A DNA stretch of 35,019 nucleotides from Nitrosomonas sp. (GCA_021774265.1 JAJFJG010000219.1:1-35019), one strand, 5' to 3'. Counted from the stretch's first letter, positions 1 to 8,919 are shown. Notes: generated by a model not told the origin, from the letters alone. Numbers and translations are program-made.

Positions 1-325
1 AAACGAGAGAAAATAAAACAGCGAACATTGGCTATGCGGCGACAAATGTACTACGATAAACAATCAAGAAATTTAAACCTGATGAGCTAACCGTCTCTTA
101 ATTTAGACAGTCTCTAGTCCAAAATACTTTGACGACGTACAGCCGGATATACTGAAGCAGTTGCACCTTAAAGCTATCACACGGTTTGCTTGCAAAACGG
201 GAGGAGTTCATATACTGATTAACAATCCAGCATCCGCTAGCAGTTATCGAGATTTGAGACAAAGGGCTGTGCAGCGCAAAGAAAAATACTTTAAATTAAT
301 TTGCTCCGCGCGCCCTGCACCTATC

Positions 326-344
326 CCCGCAGCAAGACTGCGGG
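326..344. repeat. Hairpin with CAAGA loop, copy 1
   Basis: A perfect 7-bp stem, CCCGCAG / CTGCGGG, closes a CAAGA loop. It is followed by AAATTA rather than a T-run, so it is not a typical intrinsic terminator. A second hairpin with the same loop but another stem lies 70 bp downstream, which suggests a dispersed structured repeat. Confidence 0.6.
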
Positions 345-413
345 AAATTACGGCGCAGAAAACCAAAAAACCAAAAACGACGCGCTACGCTGACTTCAAA
401 AACGATAACTATT

Positions 414-440
414 ATTCTCCGTGGCAAGACCACGGGGAAT
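414..440. repeat. Hairpin with CAAGA loop, copy 2
   Basis: An 11-bp stem (one G-T pair) closes the same CAAGA loop as the hairpin at 326. The stem core is CCGTGG / CCACGG. Different stem with the same loop and closing G-C pair argues for conserved structure rather than a duplicated sequence. Confidence 0.6.
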
Positions 441-607
441 CGCAAGTTGAAACGATATTGACCCATCAAGATCTAAGTTTCCTTATTTTATAGCTTTGTA
501 TGGTCTTAAAACTGAGCGATAGCTGAATACAAAACTATCGCCTGCCAAAAGAGAATACAACATTTCGCAAAAATATCTGATTATTTCCTCGGCAAAGTTT
601 GTTGCAT

Positions 608-636
608 TGTAAGGAAACTCTGTACCTTCCGACTAA
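608..636 (+). promoter_or_regulatory. ECF-type promoter element, copy 1
   Basis: TGTAAGGAAA at 608-617, then 13 bases, then GACTAA at 631-636. The same two blocks at the same spacing occur at 31363, 18161, and on the minus strand at 9451-9480 and 31077-31105. The layout resembles an ECF sigma promoter, with GTAAGG as the -35 and CGACTAA as the -10. It would give a leader of roughly 110 nt before the cytochrome gene at 753. Confidence 0.75.
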
Positions 637-752
637 TTTCTCAAGCATCCAGATTCAATTACTTATGATGATATCTTCGGTTGCCAGGAGATTGATGATG
701 TCTTACTTGCTAACTATAAAATATGTTTAAAACTATAACAAAAGGAAAAATT

Positions 753-1460
753 ATGAAGATTCGAAATAAACCGTTACGCGCAGCAATTCTCACCGGTGTG
801 TTTGGAGCAGTAATTGGTATGCCTGTACCATTGGCAGCTGCACCTTGTATGCCTTGTGCACCACGGGCTGGGCAACGTAATCCATGTGCCGCGAGTAACC
901 CATGTCGCGCAAAAAATCCCTGTGCGGCCATGAATCCCTGCGCCGCAAAGAATCCCTGTGCTGCTGGCCGGGTAGATCCTGCGTTTGTAACTCGACCCAT
1001 AGGAACGGAACCATATAAAGGAGATCCTTCGAAGGGAGATCCCGTTGCGTTAATAACTGAAGGTAGAGATTTGTGGAATAGCAAGGCAATCAGTCGCAAC
1101 AATTCCATGTCGTGTTCAACCTGTCATCAGGATGGCACAACGATGCTACAACCCGACTTTGCCAAACCTTATCCGCACTTTGTTCAAATGGTGGCTGAAG
1201 GCTCCGGAAAGGAGTCGATCACGCTGGAAGAAATGGTTCAGTTTTGTATGCTTAAGCCAATGCAAACTAAGACATTCCCTTGGGATTCACGTGAACTTGC
1301 CGCATTAACTGCATATACTTCTGTACTTCAAAGAAGATTTAAACCTGTTAGTAATGCACAAAACCCATGTGCAGCAATGAACCCATGTTCCGCTAAGAAT
1401 CCATGTTCAGCAATGAAGAATCCTTGTGCCGCTAAGAATCCTTGCGCTGTAAGGCCTTAG
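753..1460 (+). CDS. Exported mono-haem c-type cytochrome with Asn-Pro-Cys repeats
   Basis: 235 residues from the ATG at 753, which has AAAGGA seven bases upstream; an in-frame ATG at 723 has no ribosome binding site and would spoil the signal peptide. Residues 1-30 look like a Sec signal peptide (basic start, hydrophobic core, AAA end). One CxxCH haem site (CSTCH) is at 121-125, and Met residues in the MVQFCMLKPM stretch (161-170) could be the distal ligand. The haem domain is flanked by five NPC motifs (about 43-69) and five more (about 204-231), usually NPCAA or NPCSA followed by K or M. With a CMPC pair this gives 15 cysteines. Extra metal binding or thiol chemistry in the periplasm is plausible but is inference. 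A decayed paralogue lies at 31793. The gene is preceded by the shared ECF-like element at 608 and followed by a terminator-like hairpin. Confidence 0.85.
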   Translation: MKIRNKPLRAAILTGVFGAVIGMPVPLAAAPCMPCAPRAGQRNPCAASNPCRAKNPCAAMNPCAAKNPCAAGRVDPAFVTRPIGTEPYKGDPSKGDPVALITEGRDLWNSKAISRNNSMSCSTCHQDGTTMLQPDFAKPYPHFVQMVAEGSGKESITLEEMVQFCMLKPMQTKTFPWDSRELAALTAYTSVLQRRFKPVSNAQNPCAAMNPCSAKNPCSAMKNPCAAKNPCAVRP

Positions 1461-1494
1461 AGTAATTAAAATAAAACCTTTTAGGGTTCATACG

Positions 1495-1527
1495 ATGAAG
1501 TGCTGACACAGGCTTCATTGTTTCTTT
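1495..1527 (+). terminator. Terminator-like hairpin after the repeat cytochrome
   Basis: ATGAAG (1495-1500) pairs with CTTCAT (1513-1518), with an inner CTG/CAG pair and a short loop, followed by TTGTTTCTTT. The same structure is kept in the paralogous locus at 32254-32292, where it overlaps a leader ORF. Here the leader frame reads ATG AAG TGC TGA and is broken. Confidence 0.6.
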
Positions 1528-1634
1528 ATGGATAGGAAGTGAAAAATATTATCTTTATTTCATTGCCCCGCGTGCAGCTAGAACGCATGGCTGACGCGGG
1601 CGCACAGATTATCGAGTGCTATAACTGCACTTGA
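1528..1634 (+). pseudogene. Relic of a DUF6969-like gene
   Basis: The sense frame 1563-1634 reads LPRVQLERMADAGAQIIECY before a stop. This matches LPRKQLERMADAGTQIIESY near the start of the intact gene at 32293. The ATG at 1528 corresponds to that gene's start, but the bases between are frame-disrupted and everything after about 40 codons is gone. The leader and hairpin upstream are also recognisable. This is a decayed duplicate of the right-hand gene. Confidence 0.85.
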
Positions 1635-1694
1635 GAAACCACAAGGCATAGCTGGCTTATGAACAACATTAAAACAATATAGAAAGGAATATTA

Positions 1695-3344
1695 ATGAGA
1701 GTCGCATTTGTATTTGCGTCAGCATTTAGTCTGTTAACAATTGTCATCCTTATTTTTCTCTGGCAAGACAAAGGATTGATTTTACTGCTGATTGCTGTGC
1801 CTTTAATTGCTATTGGTTGCTACGACATGCTGCAAACGAAACATTCACTTAGGCGAAATTTTCCATTGATCGGACGCGGGCGTTGGTTTATGGAGTTTGT
1901 TCGCCCATTTGTGCGGCAATATTTTATTGAGTCTGATATTGATGGCGCGCCAGTTAATCGTATGTTCCGTTCAATCATTTATCAGCGTGCTAAGTGTAAT
2001 CTTGATACTAATCCCTATGGCACAAAAATTGATACTTATCGTCAAGGCTATGAGTGGTTTGCACATTCAATGGCAGCTTTTCATTTAAAAGACAAAGATT
2101 CAGACCCCAGGGTGCTGATAGGTGGTCCATCCTGTAAGAAACCCTACAGCGCCAGCATACTGAATATTTCAGCAATGAGTTTTGGAGCACTCAGTAATAA
2201 TGCGATCCGCGCATTGAATAAGGGCGCAAAAATGGGCGGCTTCGCACATAACACGGGAGAAGGCAGTGCCAGCCCTTTTCATCTAGAGAACGATGGCGAC
2301 CTGATTTGGCAAATAGGAACGGGGTATTTTGGTTGTCGGACAGAAACAGGGCTATTTTCTGAAGACGCTTTTGTAGAAACAGTGATGTGCGACCATATTA
2401 AAATGGTTGAGATCAAGCTATCCCAAGGTGCAAAGCCAGGCCATGGTGGAATTTTACCGGCAGCGAAGAATTCGCCAACAATCGCAAAGATTCGTGGCGT
2501 CAAACCCTACACTACCGTAGATTCTCCACCCGCACACAGTGCTTTCACAACGCCGATTGAGATGATGCATTACATTCAGAAATTACGAGATTTATCTGAA
2601 GGAAAGCCCATTGGCTTTAAACTTTGCGTGGGAAGACCCAGTGATTTTATTGCACTATGCAAAGCAATGGTTAAAACGGGTATTAAGCCAGATTTCATAA
2701 CCGTTGATGGCGCGGAGGGAGGAACAGGTGCGGCGCCCCTAGAATTCAGTAATTCTGTTGGCATGCCATTACGCGATGGATTACGACTGGCTTGTGATGT
2801 ATTAACAGGGTTTGATTTAAAAAAAGATATTAAAGTTATCGCAGTTGGAAAGGTTTTTACTGGCTTCCATATTGCCAGGCTGCTGAGTTTAGGGGCAGAT
2901 CTCTGTTATAGCGCTCGTGGCATGATGATGGCACTGGGATGTGTGCAATCCTTGATTTGCAATACCAATGAGTGTCCCACAGGTGTCGCAACGCAGAAGG
3001 AAAACCTGATCAAGGGGCTGGTTGTCGCTGACAAATCACAGCGAGTGGCCAATTTTCATCGTGAAACAGTGCAAGCATTTATGCAAATTATCGCTGCGGC
3101 AGGCCTCACTGATACGACGCAAATTAATCGAACTCATGTATTTCGACGCGTCGATCAGACTTGCATCAAACGATACGATGAATTGTTTCCCTACCTCACA
3201 CCCGGATGCTTGTTACGTGAACCCTATACAGAATATTTGGAAAAAGATACTAAAGAGGCATCGGCAGAAAGTTTTAACCCGGAACATTGTATTGCCCGTA
3301 ATGACAAAGGTCTAGATGTCATCAATTCACCCAACGAAACATAG
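1695..3344 (+). CDS. FMN-binding glutamate synthase family protein
   Basis: 549 residues; ATG with AGAAAGGA upstream. Two hydrophobic segments (about 3-22 and 27-43) anchor the N-terminus. The rest resembles the FMN/synthase domain of the GltB large subunit: NISAMSFGALS (about 153-163), the HNTGEGS loop, KPGHGG, a TVDGAEGGTGAAP phosphate-binding stretch, and CVQSLIC-x4-C followed by PTGVATQ. The last has the C-x5-C-x4-C spacing of the [3Fe-4S] ligands in glutamate synthase. There is no glutaminase domain, so it is one of the stand-alone archaeal-type GltS-like proteins, whose reaction in bacteria is usually not established. It ends 14 bp before the decayed acetolactate-synthase-like gene, suggesting a former operon. 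Confidence 0.88.
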   Translation: MRVAFVFASAFSLLTIVILIFLWQDKGLILLLIAVPLIAIGCYDMLQTKHSLRRNFPLIGRGRWFMEFVRPFVRQYFIESDIDGAPVNRMFRSIIYQRAKCNLDTNPYGTKIDTYRQGYEWFAHSMAAFHLKDKDSDPRVLIGGPSCKKPYSASILNISAMSFGALSNNAIRALNKGAKMGGFAHNTGEGSASPFHLENDGDLIWQIGTGYFGCRTETGLFSEDAFVETVMCDHIKMVEIKLSQGAKPGHGGILPAAKNSPTIAKIRGVKPYTTVDSPPAHSAFTTPIEMMHYIQKLRDLSEGKPIGFKLCVGRPSDFIALCKAMVKTGIKPDFITVDGAEGGTGAAPLEFSNSVGMPLRDGLRLACDVLTGFDLKKDIKVIAVGKVFTGFHIARLLSLGADLCYSARGMMMALGCVQSLICNTNECPTGVATQKENLIKGLVVADKSQRVANFHRETVQAFMQIIAAAGLTDTTQINRTHVFRRVDQTCIKRYDELFPYLTPGCLLREPYTEYLEKDTKEASAESFNPEHCIARNDKGLDVINSPNET

Positions 3345-3358
3345 ATATAAGGGACATC

Positions 3359-4903
3359 ATGAAAGCTTTTGATATTTTTGTAAAAGCACTGGAAGCAGAA
3401 GGCGTGAAATATATTTTGGTATCCCAGGCGAAGAAAATCTTGATCTACTGAATTCTCTAAAGGATTCTTCAATTAGGCTTATCCTTACCCGACATGAGCA
3501 AGCAGCTGGGTTTATGGCTGCGACTTACGGTCGTCTAACCAGTAAAGCTGGCGTATCAATGGCAACCCTCGGACCAGGTGCTGCCAATCTCGTAACTGCA
3601 GCTGCTTATGCGCAACTCGGCGCCATGCCAATGATGATTACTGGGCAAAAACCGATAAAAAGTAGCAAGCAGGGTCGGTTCCAAATTGTCGATGTGGTCG
3701 ATATGATGCGCCCATTAACCAAATACACACGTCAGATACAAGTTGCGGATAGTATTCCAGCGCATGTCAGAGAAGCCTTTCGTATTGCTGAAGATGAACG
3801 TCCCGGCGCGACACACTTGGAGCTTCCAGAAGATATCGCATCGGATGATAGTGATATGCCGGTCATTCAGAAAAGTATATTTCGTCGTCCCAATGCAGAT
3901 GATGAGACTATTGAAGTAGCAGCCAGAATGATTGAAAGTGCAACACGGCCATTATTACTAATTGGTGCGGGTGCCAATAGAAGATCGACCTGTAATCGAT
4001 TGCAGTCATTCGTTGAGAAAACAGGTATCCCATTTTTTTCGACTCAAATGGGCAAAGGTGTTGTGGATGAGCGGAATCCGCTTTTTTTAGGTACGGCAGC
4101 ATTATCAAGCAATGATTTTCTGCATCACGCGATCGCTCATGCTGATTTAATCATTAATGTCGGGCATGATGTGGTGGAAAAGCCGCCCTTCTTTATGGAA
4201 AAGGATCGCTTAAAGGTTATTCATGTCAATTATGTCACCGCACTCATTGATCCTGTTTATTATCCACAGCAAGGCTGTCATTGGTGATATTGCCAATAGT
4301 GTCTGGCGATTATCTGAACAAATAACACCACAAATAAAATGGGATTTTTCTTTTTTTCTAAAGGTAAGGCGGAAATTAGAAGCGCATCTTCTGGAAGGGT
4401 CTGATGATCCGCGTTTTCCGATGTACCCACAACGCTTGGTCGCAGACATTCGGAAAGCGATGCCTGACGATGGCATTATCGCCCTGGATAACGGTGTGTA
4501 TAAAATATGGTTTGCGCGCAATTACAAAGCTTATCAGCCCAATACTGTTTTACTGGATAATGCATTGGCAACGATGGGGGCGGGCTTGCTTTCCGCAATG
4601 GCCGCCAGCCTTATTTACCCGGATAAAAAGGTTGTTGCCATTTGTGGAAATGGTGGATTCATGATGAACTCACAAGAATTAAAAACAGCCGTGCGTCTCA
4701 AACTGAATATAGTCGTCATTATTTTACGTGACAATGTTTATGGGATGATTAAGTGGAAGCAGGCCAACATGGGGTTTGTCAATTTTGGGCTTGATTACGG
4801 CAACCCTTATTTTGTTAAATCTAATAATGATTTTGCGCTGGGTATTGTTCTGAATCAGATAAATACACAAAGCAGCCAGGCTAGCGCTATCAGTACTTTT
4901 TAG
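3359..4903 (+). pseudogene. Acetolactate-synthase-like ThDP enzyme, frameshifted and truncated
   Basis: The ATG at 3359 starts MKAFDIFVKALEAEGVKYI, typical of the large acetolactate-synthase family. A single base appears to be lost in the T-run near 3413-3418. Restoring it gives the FGIPGEEN motif and continuous reading through TRHEQAAGFMAATYGRL, the ThDP-binding glutamate region. A one-base gain near 4272 then shifts the frame again before the C-terminal ThDP domain (GDIANSVWRL... CGNGGFMMNSQEL... NVYGMIKWKQ). After NPYFVK the normal last 60 or so residues are replaced by unrelated sequence and a stop at 4903. At least two frameshifts plus a missing C-terminus make this a pseudogene unless the frameshifts are sequencing errors. 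Confidence 0.85.
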
Positions 4904-4913
4904 TGAGGGTTTT

Positions 4914-5708
4914 ATGAGCGACAAATACGTTACACCGAAGGTTTGGATTTTTGATGAGGAAACTGACGGAACCTGGGCGAAAATACACCGCCCTGTGTCA
5001 GGAGCGGCACATGAGGCAGAACTGCCAGAGGGGCAGCACCCATTGCAGCTTTACTCGATGGGAACACCCAATGGCCAGAAGGTAACTATCATGCTTGAGG
5101 AGCTCCTGGCCCTGGGCGAATCGGGGGCTGAGTACGATGCACATTTGATTGAAATTGGCGAGGGCGATCAGTTCTCCACTGGTTTTGTGAAGGTTAACCC
5201 CAACTCTAAAATTCCTGCATTGCTCGACTGTTCAGGGGAAAGCCCTGTACGGGTCTTCGAGTCGGGGGCTATTCTACTGTACCTCGCAGAAAAATTTGGC
5301 CATTTTTTTCCACGGCAGATAGCTGAGCGCACTGAAGTGCTCAACTGGCTGTTTTGGTTGCAGGGCTCGGCACCTTACCTGGGTGGAGGCTTTGGACATT
5401 TCTATTCTTATGCACCTAAGAAAAATGAGTACGCCATTAATCGCTTCACCATGGAAGTTAAACGCCAGCTCGACCTGTTGGATAAACAACTCGCATCAAG
5501 GCGCTTTATTGCGGGGAATGATTACAGCATTGCCGATATGGCCATATGGCCGTGGTATGGGAATTTGGTACTGGGAAACTTGTACGACTCGGCTGACTTC
5601 CTGGATGTAAAGAGTTACCAAAATGTCAGGCGCTGGGCAGAAGCAGTAAGGCAACGCCCTGCGGTGCAGCGTGGGCGTATAGTCAATCGGACACGGGGCG
5701 AGCCATGA
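4914..5708 (+). CDS. yghU: YghU-type glutathione S-transferase
   Basis: 264 residues; ATG preceded by GTGAGGG. An N-terminal extension is followed by a thioredoxin-fold domain that begins LYSMGTPNGQKVTIMLEELL, the TPNG signature of Nu-class/YghU transferases. The cis-proline glutathione site is NPNSKIPAL and the ES pair is in VFESGAILLYLAEK. The helical C-terminal domain contains the N-capping motif GNDYSIADMAIWPW. Nu-class enzymes bind two glutathiones and have disulfide-bond reductase activity. The C-terminus stops shortly after VNRTRG and is about 20 residues shorter than E. coli YghU as I remember it, but the folded domains look complete. Confidence 0.88.
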   Translation: MSDKYVTPKVWIFDEETDGTWAKIHRPVSGAAHEAELPEGQHPLQLYSMGTPNGQKVTIMLEELLALGESGAEYDAHLIEIGEGDQFSTGFVKVNPNSKIPALLDCSGESPVRVFESGAILLYLAEKFGHFFPRQIAERTEVLNWLFWLQGSAPYLGGGFGHFYSYAPKKNEYAINRFTMEVKRQLDLLDKQLASRRFIAGNDYSIADMAIWPWYGNLVLGNLYDSADFLDVKSYQNVRRWAEAVRQRPAVQRGRIVNRTRGEP

Positions 5709-6024
5709 GAGATTCTAGCCGAACGGCATGAAGGGTCAGACATTAACAATGTTCTGAAACTAATACCTTCGAAACCAAGCTAATACTCGGACGCAATTTA
5801 TAATCTATTTTTTAGCTCTTTTGGGACTGCTTCAAAAGATTTTATAATAGCCGAAGGAAAGACAATGATAAAAGTTGGGTAAATTCCAACAAAGGTACGT
5901 AATGTGTCATAGAGAAATTACTACCAAGTTTGGGCAGAACCCCATTAACCTAACTGGCACACATATGGCGCGCTATTTGGTACCTTTCTACTCCCTTACT
6001 GATGCTTCTAAATGACGCTAAGCA
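5709..6024. other. Gap between convergent genes
   Basis: About 315 bp between the ends of the plus-strand transferase gene and the minus-strand hydrolase gene. I see no open frame with a ribosome binding site, no recognisable relic and no convincing terminator; only short imperfect palindromes such as ACATT-AAC-AATGT near 5740. Confidence 0.4.
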
Positions 6025-6720
6025 TTAAACCACTCTAAAGCTCAGCTTTGGTAGTTTGGCAACTTCTGCGACCACTTCGTCTCCTTTTACTAGCGAACCA
6101 ACACCTTCTGGGGTGCCAGTAAATATCAGATCACCAGCCTGCAATGTAACTAGTCTAGACAGCGCACTGATAATTTCAGCAAGGTTCCAGATCATTTGGT
6201 TGGTGTTGCTATGTTGGCGTTGCTGACCATTTACAATTATGCCGATCTCTAAGTGGCTTGCATCACCAACTTCAGCGGCTGGTACCAGTTTAGATACCGG
6301 CGCTGAATAGTCAAAGCCTTTCGCCATGTCCCAGGGTCGACCCAGTTTTTTAGCCTGTCTTTGTATATCTCTGCGAGTCAGGTCCACCCCAACCGCATAG
6401 GCATATATATGATCAAGCGCTTTAGAGACTGGAATATCAATGCCTTTCTGCCCAATAGCCACTACCAGTTCTACTTCGTGGTGTAATTCTACAGTGGCGG
6501 GGGGATATGGTATTTTACTGGATTGATTGGCAGCGTCAGCTGGCTTGGAAAAAAAGAAAGGTAATTCACGGTCTGGCCTACCACCCATTTCTCGCGCGTG
6601 GGCTGCAAAATTCCGCCCCACACAGTAAATTCTATGAACTGGATACAGCCGCCCATCACGCATCTGGATTTCATTGGTATGAGCAAGATGTGTAACAGAT
6701 AAATGTACGTCACTTCCCAT
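6025..6720 (-). CDS. Fumarylacetoacetate hydrolase family protein (acylpyruvase/fumarylpyruvate hydrolase type)
   Basis: 231 residues. The short-form FAH fold is clear: IYCVGRNFAAHAREMG near the start, the metal-binding HHEVELVVAIG stretch, VGVDLTRRDIQRQAKKLGRPWDMAKGFD (given here in part as VGVDLTRRD, 112-120), and FTGTPEGVG near the C-terminus. These single-domain members hydrolyse C-C bonds in acylpyruvates such as fumarylpyruvate. Together with a glutathione transferase this might hint at an aromatic ring-cleavage pathway, but no dioxygenase is present. Oxaloacetate decarboxylase activity is another known role of the family. Confidence 0.85.
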   Translation of the reverse strand: MGSDVHLSVTHLAHTNEIQMRDGRLYPVHRIYCVGRNFAAHAREMGGRPDRELPFFFSKPADAANQSSKIPYPPATVELHHEVELVVAIGQKGIDIPVSKALDHIYAYAVGVDLTRRDIQRQAKKLGRPWDMAKGFDYSAPVSKLVPAAEVGDASHLEIGIIVNGQQRQHSNTNQMIWNLAEIISALSRLVTLQAGDLIFTGTPEGVGSLVKGDEVVAEVAKLPKLSFRVV

Positions 6721-7061
6721 AATTTTGGAATATACTCGAGGCCAAATTGACTGCCGAACACACTATACTAAGGCAAATTTGTTCTGGATTATAATTCATT
6801 TATATTTTCTGCATAACCTGTCTTTTATAGCCTTATCTTATTGAAAATCAATGTTATTTTTCTTGGCCGCGCTGACTATATTGGGTATTACTATAATTTC
6901 ACATAAAATCAAAATGTTGTACTTCAGAACAAATTAGCCCTGCACACTATCGCGTGGTGCGACGTTTTTACTTCCATTGGCATTAACCGAATGGCACTAA
7001 GTTAAGCCGTTTTAGCAAGGCAAGAAGCTGAAAAATGGAGCGTAAAATGGCATAACTTGCT
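6721..7061. other. Intergenic region, no gene seen
   Basis: About 340 bp upstream of the minus-strand hydrolase and of the transposase relic. It is AT-rich and should hold the promoter of the hydrolase gene, but I cannot assign boxes with confidence. No recognisable coding relic was found. Confidence 0.4.
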
Positions 7062-7293
7062 ATGCAAAGTACAACGCCTTTATTTCCTGACTTCCACCTC
7101 CAGACACTCCGCAGAAAACCTCGTTCAGTTAGTCAGAAACCTACCGATGAGATCGCAAAGTTAATGCAAAAATCGTTTAGTCAACTAGGTGAATGTTTTC
7201 AAAATTTCATTCCCAATCAGTATTCGTTCATCAGAATCTGGGGTTCTCAATCGTCGACGTTTCTTCAGCAAAGAAACCACTTTCCGGGCCTTT
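7062..7293 (+). pseudogene. N-terminal relic of an IS4-type transposase
   Basis: From the ATG at 7062 the frame reads DEIAKLMQKSFSQLGECF, and after a shift near 7225 another frame reads ESGVLNRRRFFSKETTFRAF. The RRR-F-S-KE-TF-AF pattern is one I associate with the N-terminal region of IS4-family transposases. No catalytic DDE region follows. The sequence breaks off at 7293, exactly where a short inverted-repeat element starts. The family assignment is from memory and moderate. Confidence 0.5.
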
Positions 7294-7428
7294 GGAGAGC
7301 ATAAAAAATCAAGAGGTGCCTTGGAAGATCGCTGAAATCCTGGAATCTAAAGATACTGACCATTCATTATATTGTGTGTTCCTAAAATTCTGTCTCTGTA
7401 GAATACCCACCACTTTTATATGCTCTCC
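7294..7428. mobile_element. 135-bp inverted-repeat element (MITE-like)
   Basis: GGAGAGCATAAAAA at 7294-7307 faces TTTTATATGCTCTCC at 7414-7428; the outer 12 bases match and TT/AA can extend the match outward. The element sits at the break in the transposase relic. No coding capacity and no clear target-site duplication. A third copy of the end sequence lies at 8885-8900, so 7294-8900 could alternatively be the ends of a larger decayed element. Confidence 0.4.
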
Positions 7429-7534
7429 AATGTAACCATTATTCAGAGAATCATTTAATCTCCTTTGGGTTTAATTCCCCGTCCCTTGGGGCGAAATCTG
7501 GTTGAAAATCAGTAGATTGAAGAGCGTAGTTAAT

Positions 7535-7556
7535 ACCCCGCTGCTTGCGACGGGGT
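7535..7556. repeat. Palindromic repeat ACCCCG...CGGGGT
   Basis: A 6-bp stem ACCCCG / CGGGGT encloses CTGCTTGCGA and is followed by GCTTTATC. A weaker CCCC-GTCCCTT-GGGG palindrome lies 44 bp upstream at 7477-7491. Both resemble the hairpins at 326 and 414 in having GC-rich stems with a purine/pyrimidine GC(A/T)(A/T)G loop. Function unknown. Confidence 0.4.
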
Positions 7557-7697
7557 GCTTTATCAGTGTTCGAATTGTGATTTATAACGTGAGCGATCAC
7601 CGGACGACGACGAAAGTCTGTTCATTGCCAAACCCGCGTAGCCTCGGAGCTCCGGTGCGCCGGTGCATCTCATTGTTAGCCATCGTCAGTCCATCAC

Positions 7698-8147
7698 TTA
7701 ATTACGTTTTACAGTCGCTCGCCACGCATCAAGGGTGTAGACGTCGTGCGTTCGCAACACCCACAGTACTATGCATGCGGAAAGCATAGGTATCGCGGCG
7801 AAAAACAGCAGGTTAGGGTAAGTCCATGGATCAATGTATTTCATGTAAGAACTGACGGTTGATATCGTATGGAGGATCAAAATTGCTCCATAGGAATACG
7901 TCCGAAACAGTCCCGCTATGAAGGCGAGAATCAATACAGACTGGGCACCCCCGATTGCATAAGTGATTTCGGACGTCAGGCCTGAAAGCTTGTAGAACCT
8001 CTCAAACACAGCGGCAGCATGCGTAGGATTGATGAATTTGTCGATGGCCCACATCACGAAAACAATAGCAATACCCAGCCTCAGAATTAATAGGCACCAA
8101 GCAAGCTTTTGTTTGAAGACCATCGCAACACGATCTGTTTCATTCAT
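7698..8147 (-). CDS. DoxX/DoxD-like integral membrane protein
   Basis: 149 residues with four predicted membrane segments (about 15-35, 60-82, 88-108, 115-135). The pattern ILRLGIAIVFVMWAIDKFINP followed by a small periplasmic loop and a second helix with GGAQSVLILAFIAGLF is typical of DoxX-like proteins. Members are often linked with quinone or thiol/sulfur redox chemistry, but this one's substrate cannot be told from sequence. It stands alone between transposon relics. Confidence 0.65.
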   Translation of the reverse strand: MNETDRVAMVFKQKLAWCLLILRLGIAIVFVMWAIDKFINPTHAAAVFERFYKLSGLTSEITYAIGGAQSVLILAFIAGLFRTYSYGAILILHTISTVSSYMKYIDPWTYPNLLFFAAIPMLSACIVLWVLRTHDVYTLDAWRATVKRN

Positions 8148-8404
8148 AGGTAATTAACCCTGTTTTAGTTTAAAAAGGCTATGTCGTAGTTAATTGTTGA
8201 AACTTACAGTCATCTGATGAAAAATGTTATTTTTAGCTACTAAAAATTAGCTATTTTCAACTTTGGGCAAGAGGTTAGGAAGATATAGATCATTACGTAA
8301 CATTTGGCCCTTTCCTAACTTTTCACCCTATTATCGGCGGCGAAAGATTAAGGCGGAATAGCCTTTCTTCCAGAAAAGCAGCATTGCCGATTGGAGAAAA
8401 CAAC
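8148..8404. other. Upstream region of the DoxX-like gene
   Basis: AT-rich sequence that should contain the minus-strand promoter of the DoxX-like gene. A GTTAGGAAA block on the minus strand near 8320 resembles the shared -35 element, but the matching -10 block is poor, so I do not call it. Confidence 0.35.
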
Positions 8405-8551
8405 ATGAACTTACATTCCACAGAACCGTTACTCAACGGTGTCTATAGTCAGCACTTCGTCTCTCTGATAAAGTCCACTATCCAGAACAAACGCTTAACG
8501 TACACTCGATGCCTGCTCGAAAACGGTTCTCAACGATCAGTTAAGGCTTGA
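8405..8551 (+). CDS. Small ORF of 48 residues, unknown
   Basis: ATG at 8405 with GGAG eight bases upstream; reads MNLHSTEPLLNGVYSQHFVS and continues to a TGA at 8549-8551. No motif or family recognised. It lies convergent to a truncated gene inside a region of transposon debris, so it may be a fragment or a chance frame. Confidence 0.25.
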   Translation: MNLHSTEPLLNGVYSQHFVSLIKSTIQNKRLTYTRCLLENGSQRSVKA

Positions 8552-8557
8552 TGCCCG

Positions 8558-8803
8558 TTAAGACACCGAATCGGTAACCGCATTAATGAGATCAATTATC
8601 CGTTCAATTTCATCGTGTCGAGTGGCGCACCGCATCCCATTCCCATAAATGTGGAAGCGATGCAAGTGCTCATCGTCCCAGCCATTGACGATTTGGATTA
8701 GGTGGTGCAAATCGGCCAATGAGATTGGACCAGGAATCTGGAGGTGACGCCAGATCATCGGACTCACGCCCCGAAGAGCGATTTTTATGAAGTGGTTTTC
8801 CAT
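8558..8803 (-). pseudogene. Truncated plasmid pRiA4b ORF-3-like gene
   Basis: The 81 residues match the N-terminal part of the pRiA4b ORF-3/IS1096 TnpR-like family: KIALRGVSPMIWRHLQIPG, then SLADLHHLIQIVNGWDDEHL and HRFHIYG. Full members as I know them are about 170-200 residues; here the sequence turns unrelated after the HIYG motif and stops. Likely an inactive fragment left by rearrangement. Confidence 0.65.
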
Positions 8804-8884
8804 TTTAGAGAGCGCCCAAATCGGTTAGAATTCGAGTCTCCCCCAGAGAGTATAAATAGTAAAGGCTAAAGTGAAACACCCCCG

Positions 8885-8900
8885 CTTTTTTATGCTCTCC
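8885..8900. repeat. Third copy of the TTTTTTATGCTCTCC end sequence
   Basis: CTTTTTTATGCTCTCC matches, in inverted orientation, the left end of the element at 7294 over 14 bases and the right end at 7414-7428 over most of its length. It may be the right end of a related mobile element. Confidence 0.4.
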
Positions 8901-8919
8901 GATTAAAATTACCCCGAAA

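Larger units (their letters stand above)
1..607. other. Left flank, no supported gene
   Basis: I see no gene I can support here. One open frame from a TTG codon at 161 to 493 has no clear ribosome binding site, no recognisable protein family, and runs straight through two strong hairpins (listed separately), so I treat it as non-coding. The stretch from about 500 to 607 is AT-rich and leads into the promoter-like element at 608. Confidence 0.5.

Noticed and set aside
161..493. 110-codon open frame starting at TTG
   Set aside because: No ribosome binding site, no family resemblance, and it crosses two strong hairpins.
665..730. 21-codon upstream ORF in the cytochrome leader
   Set aside because: No ribosome binding site and no counterpart before the gene at 31492.
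710..1108. Long minus-strand frames opposite the repeat cytochrome
   Set aside because: They are antisense images of the NPC repeats; the plus strand has signal peptide, haem site and ribosome binding site.
8148..8404. A further ECF-like element before the DoxX-like gene
   Set aside because: Only the GTTAGGAAA half is similar; the second block at the right spacing does not match.
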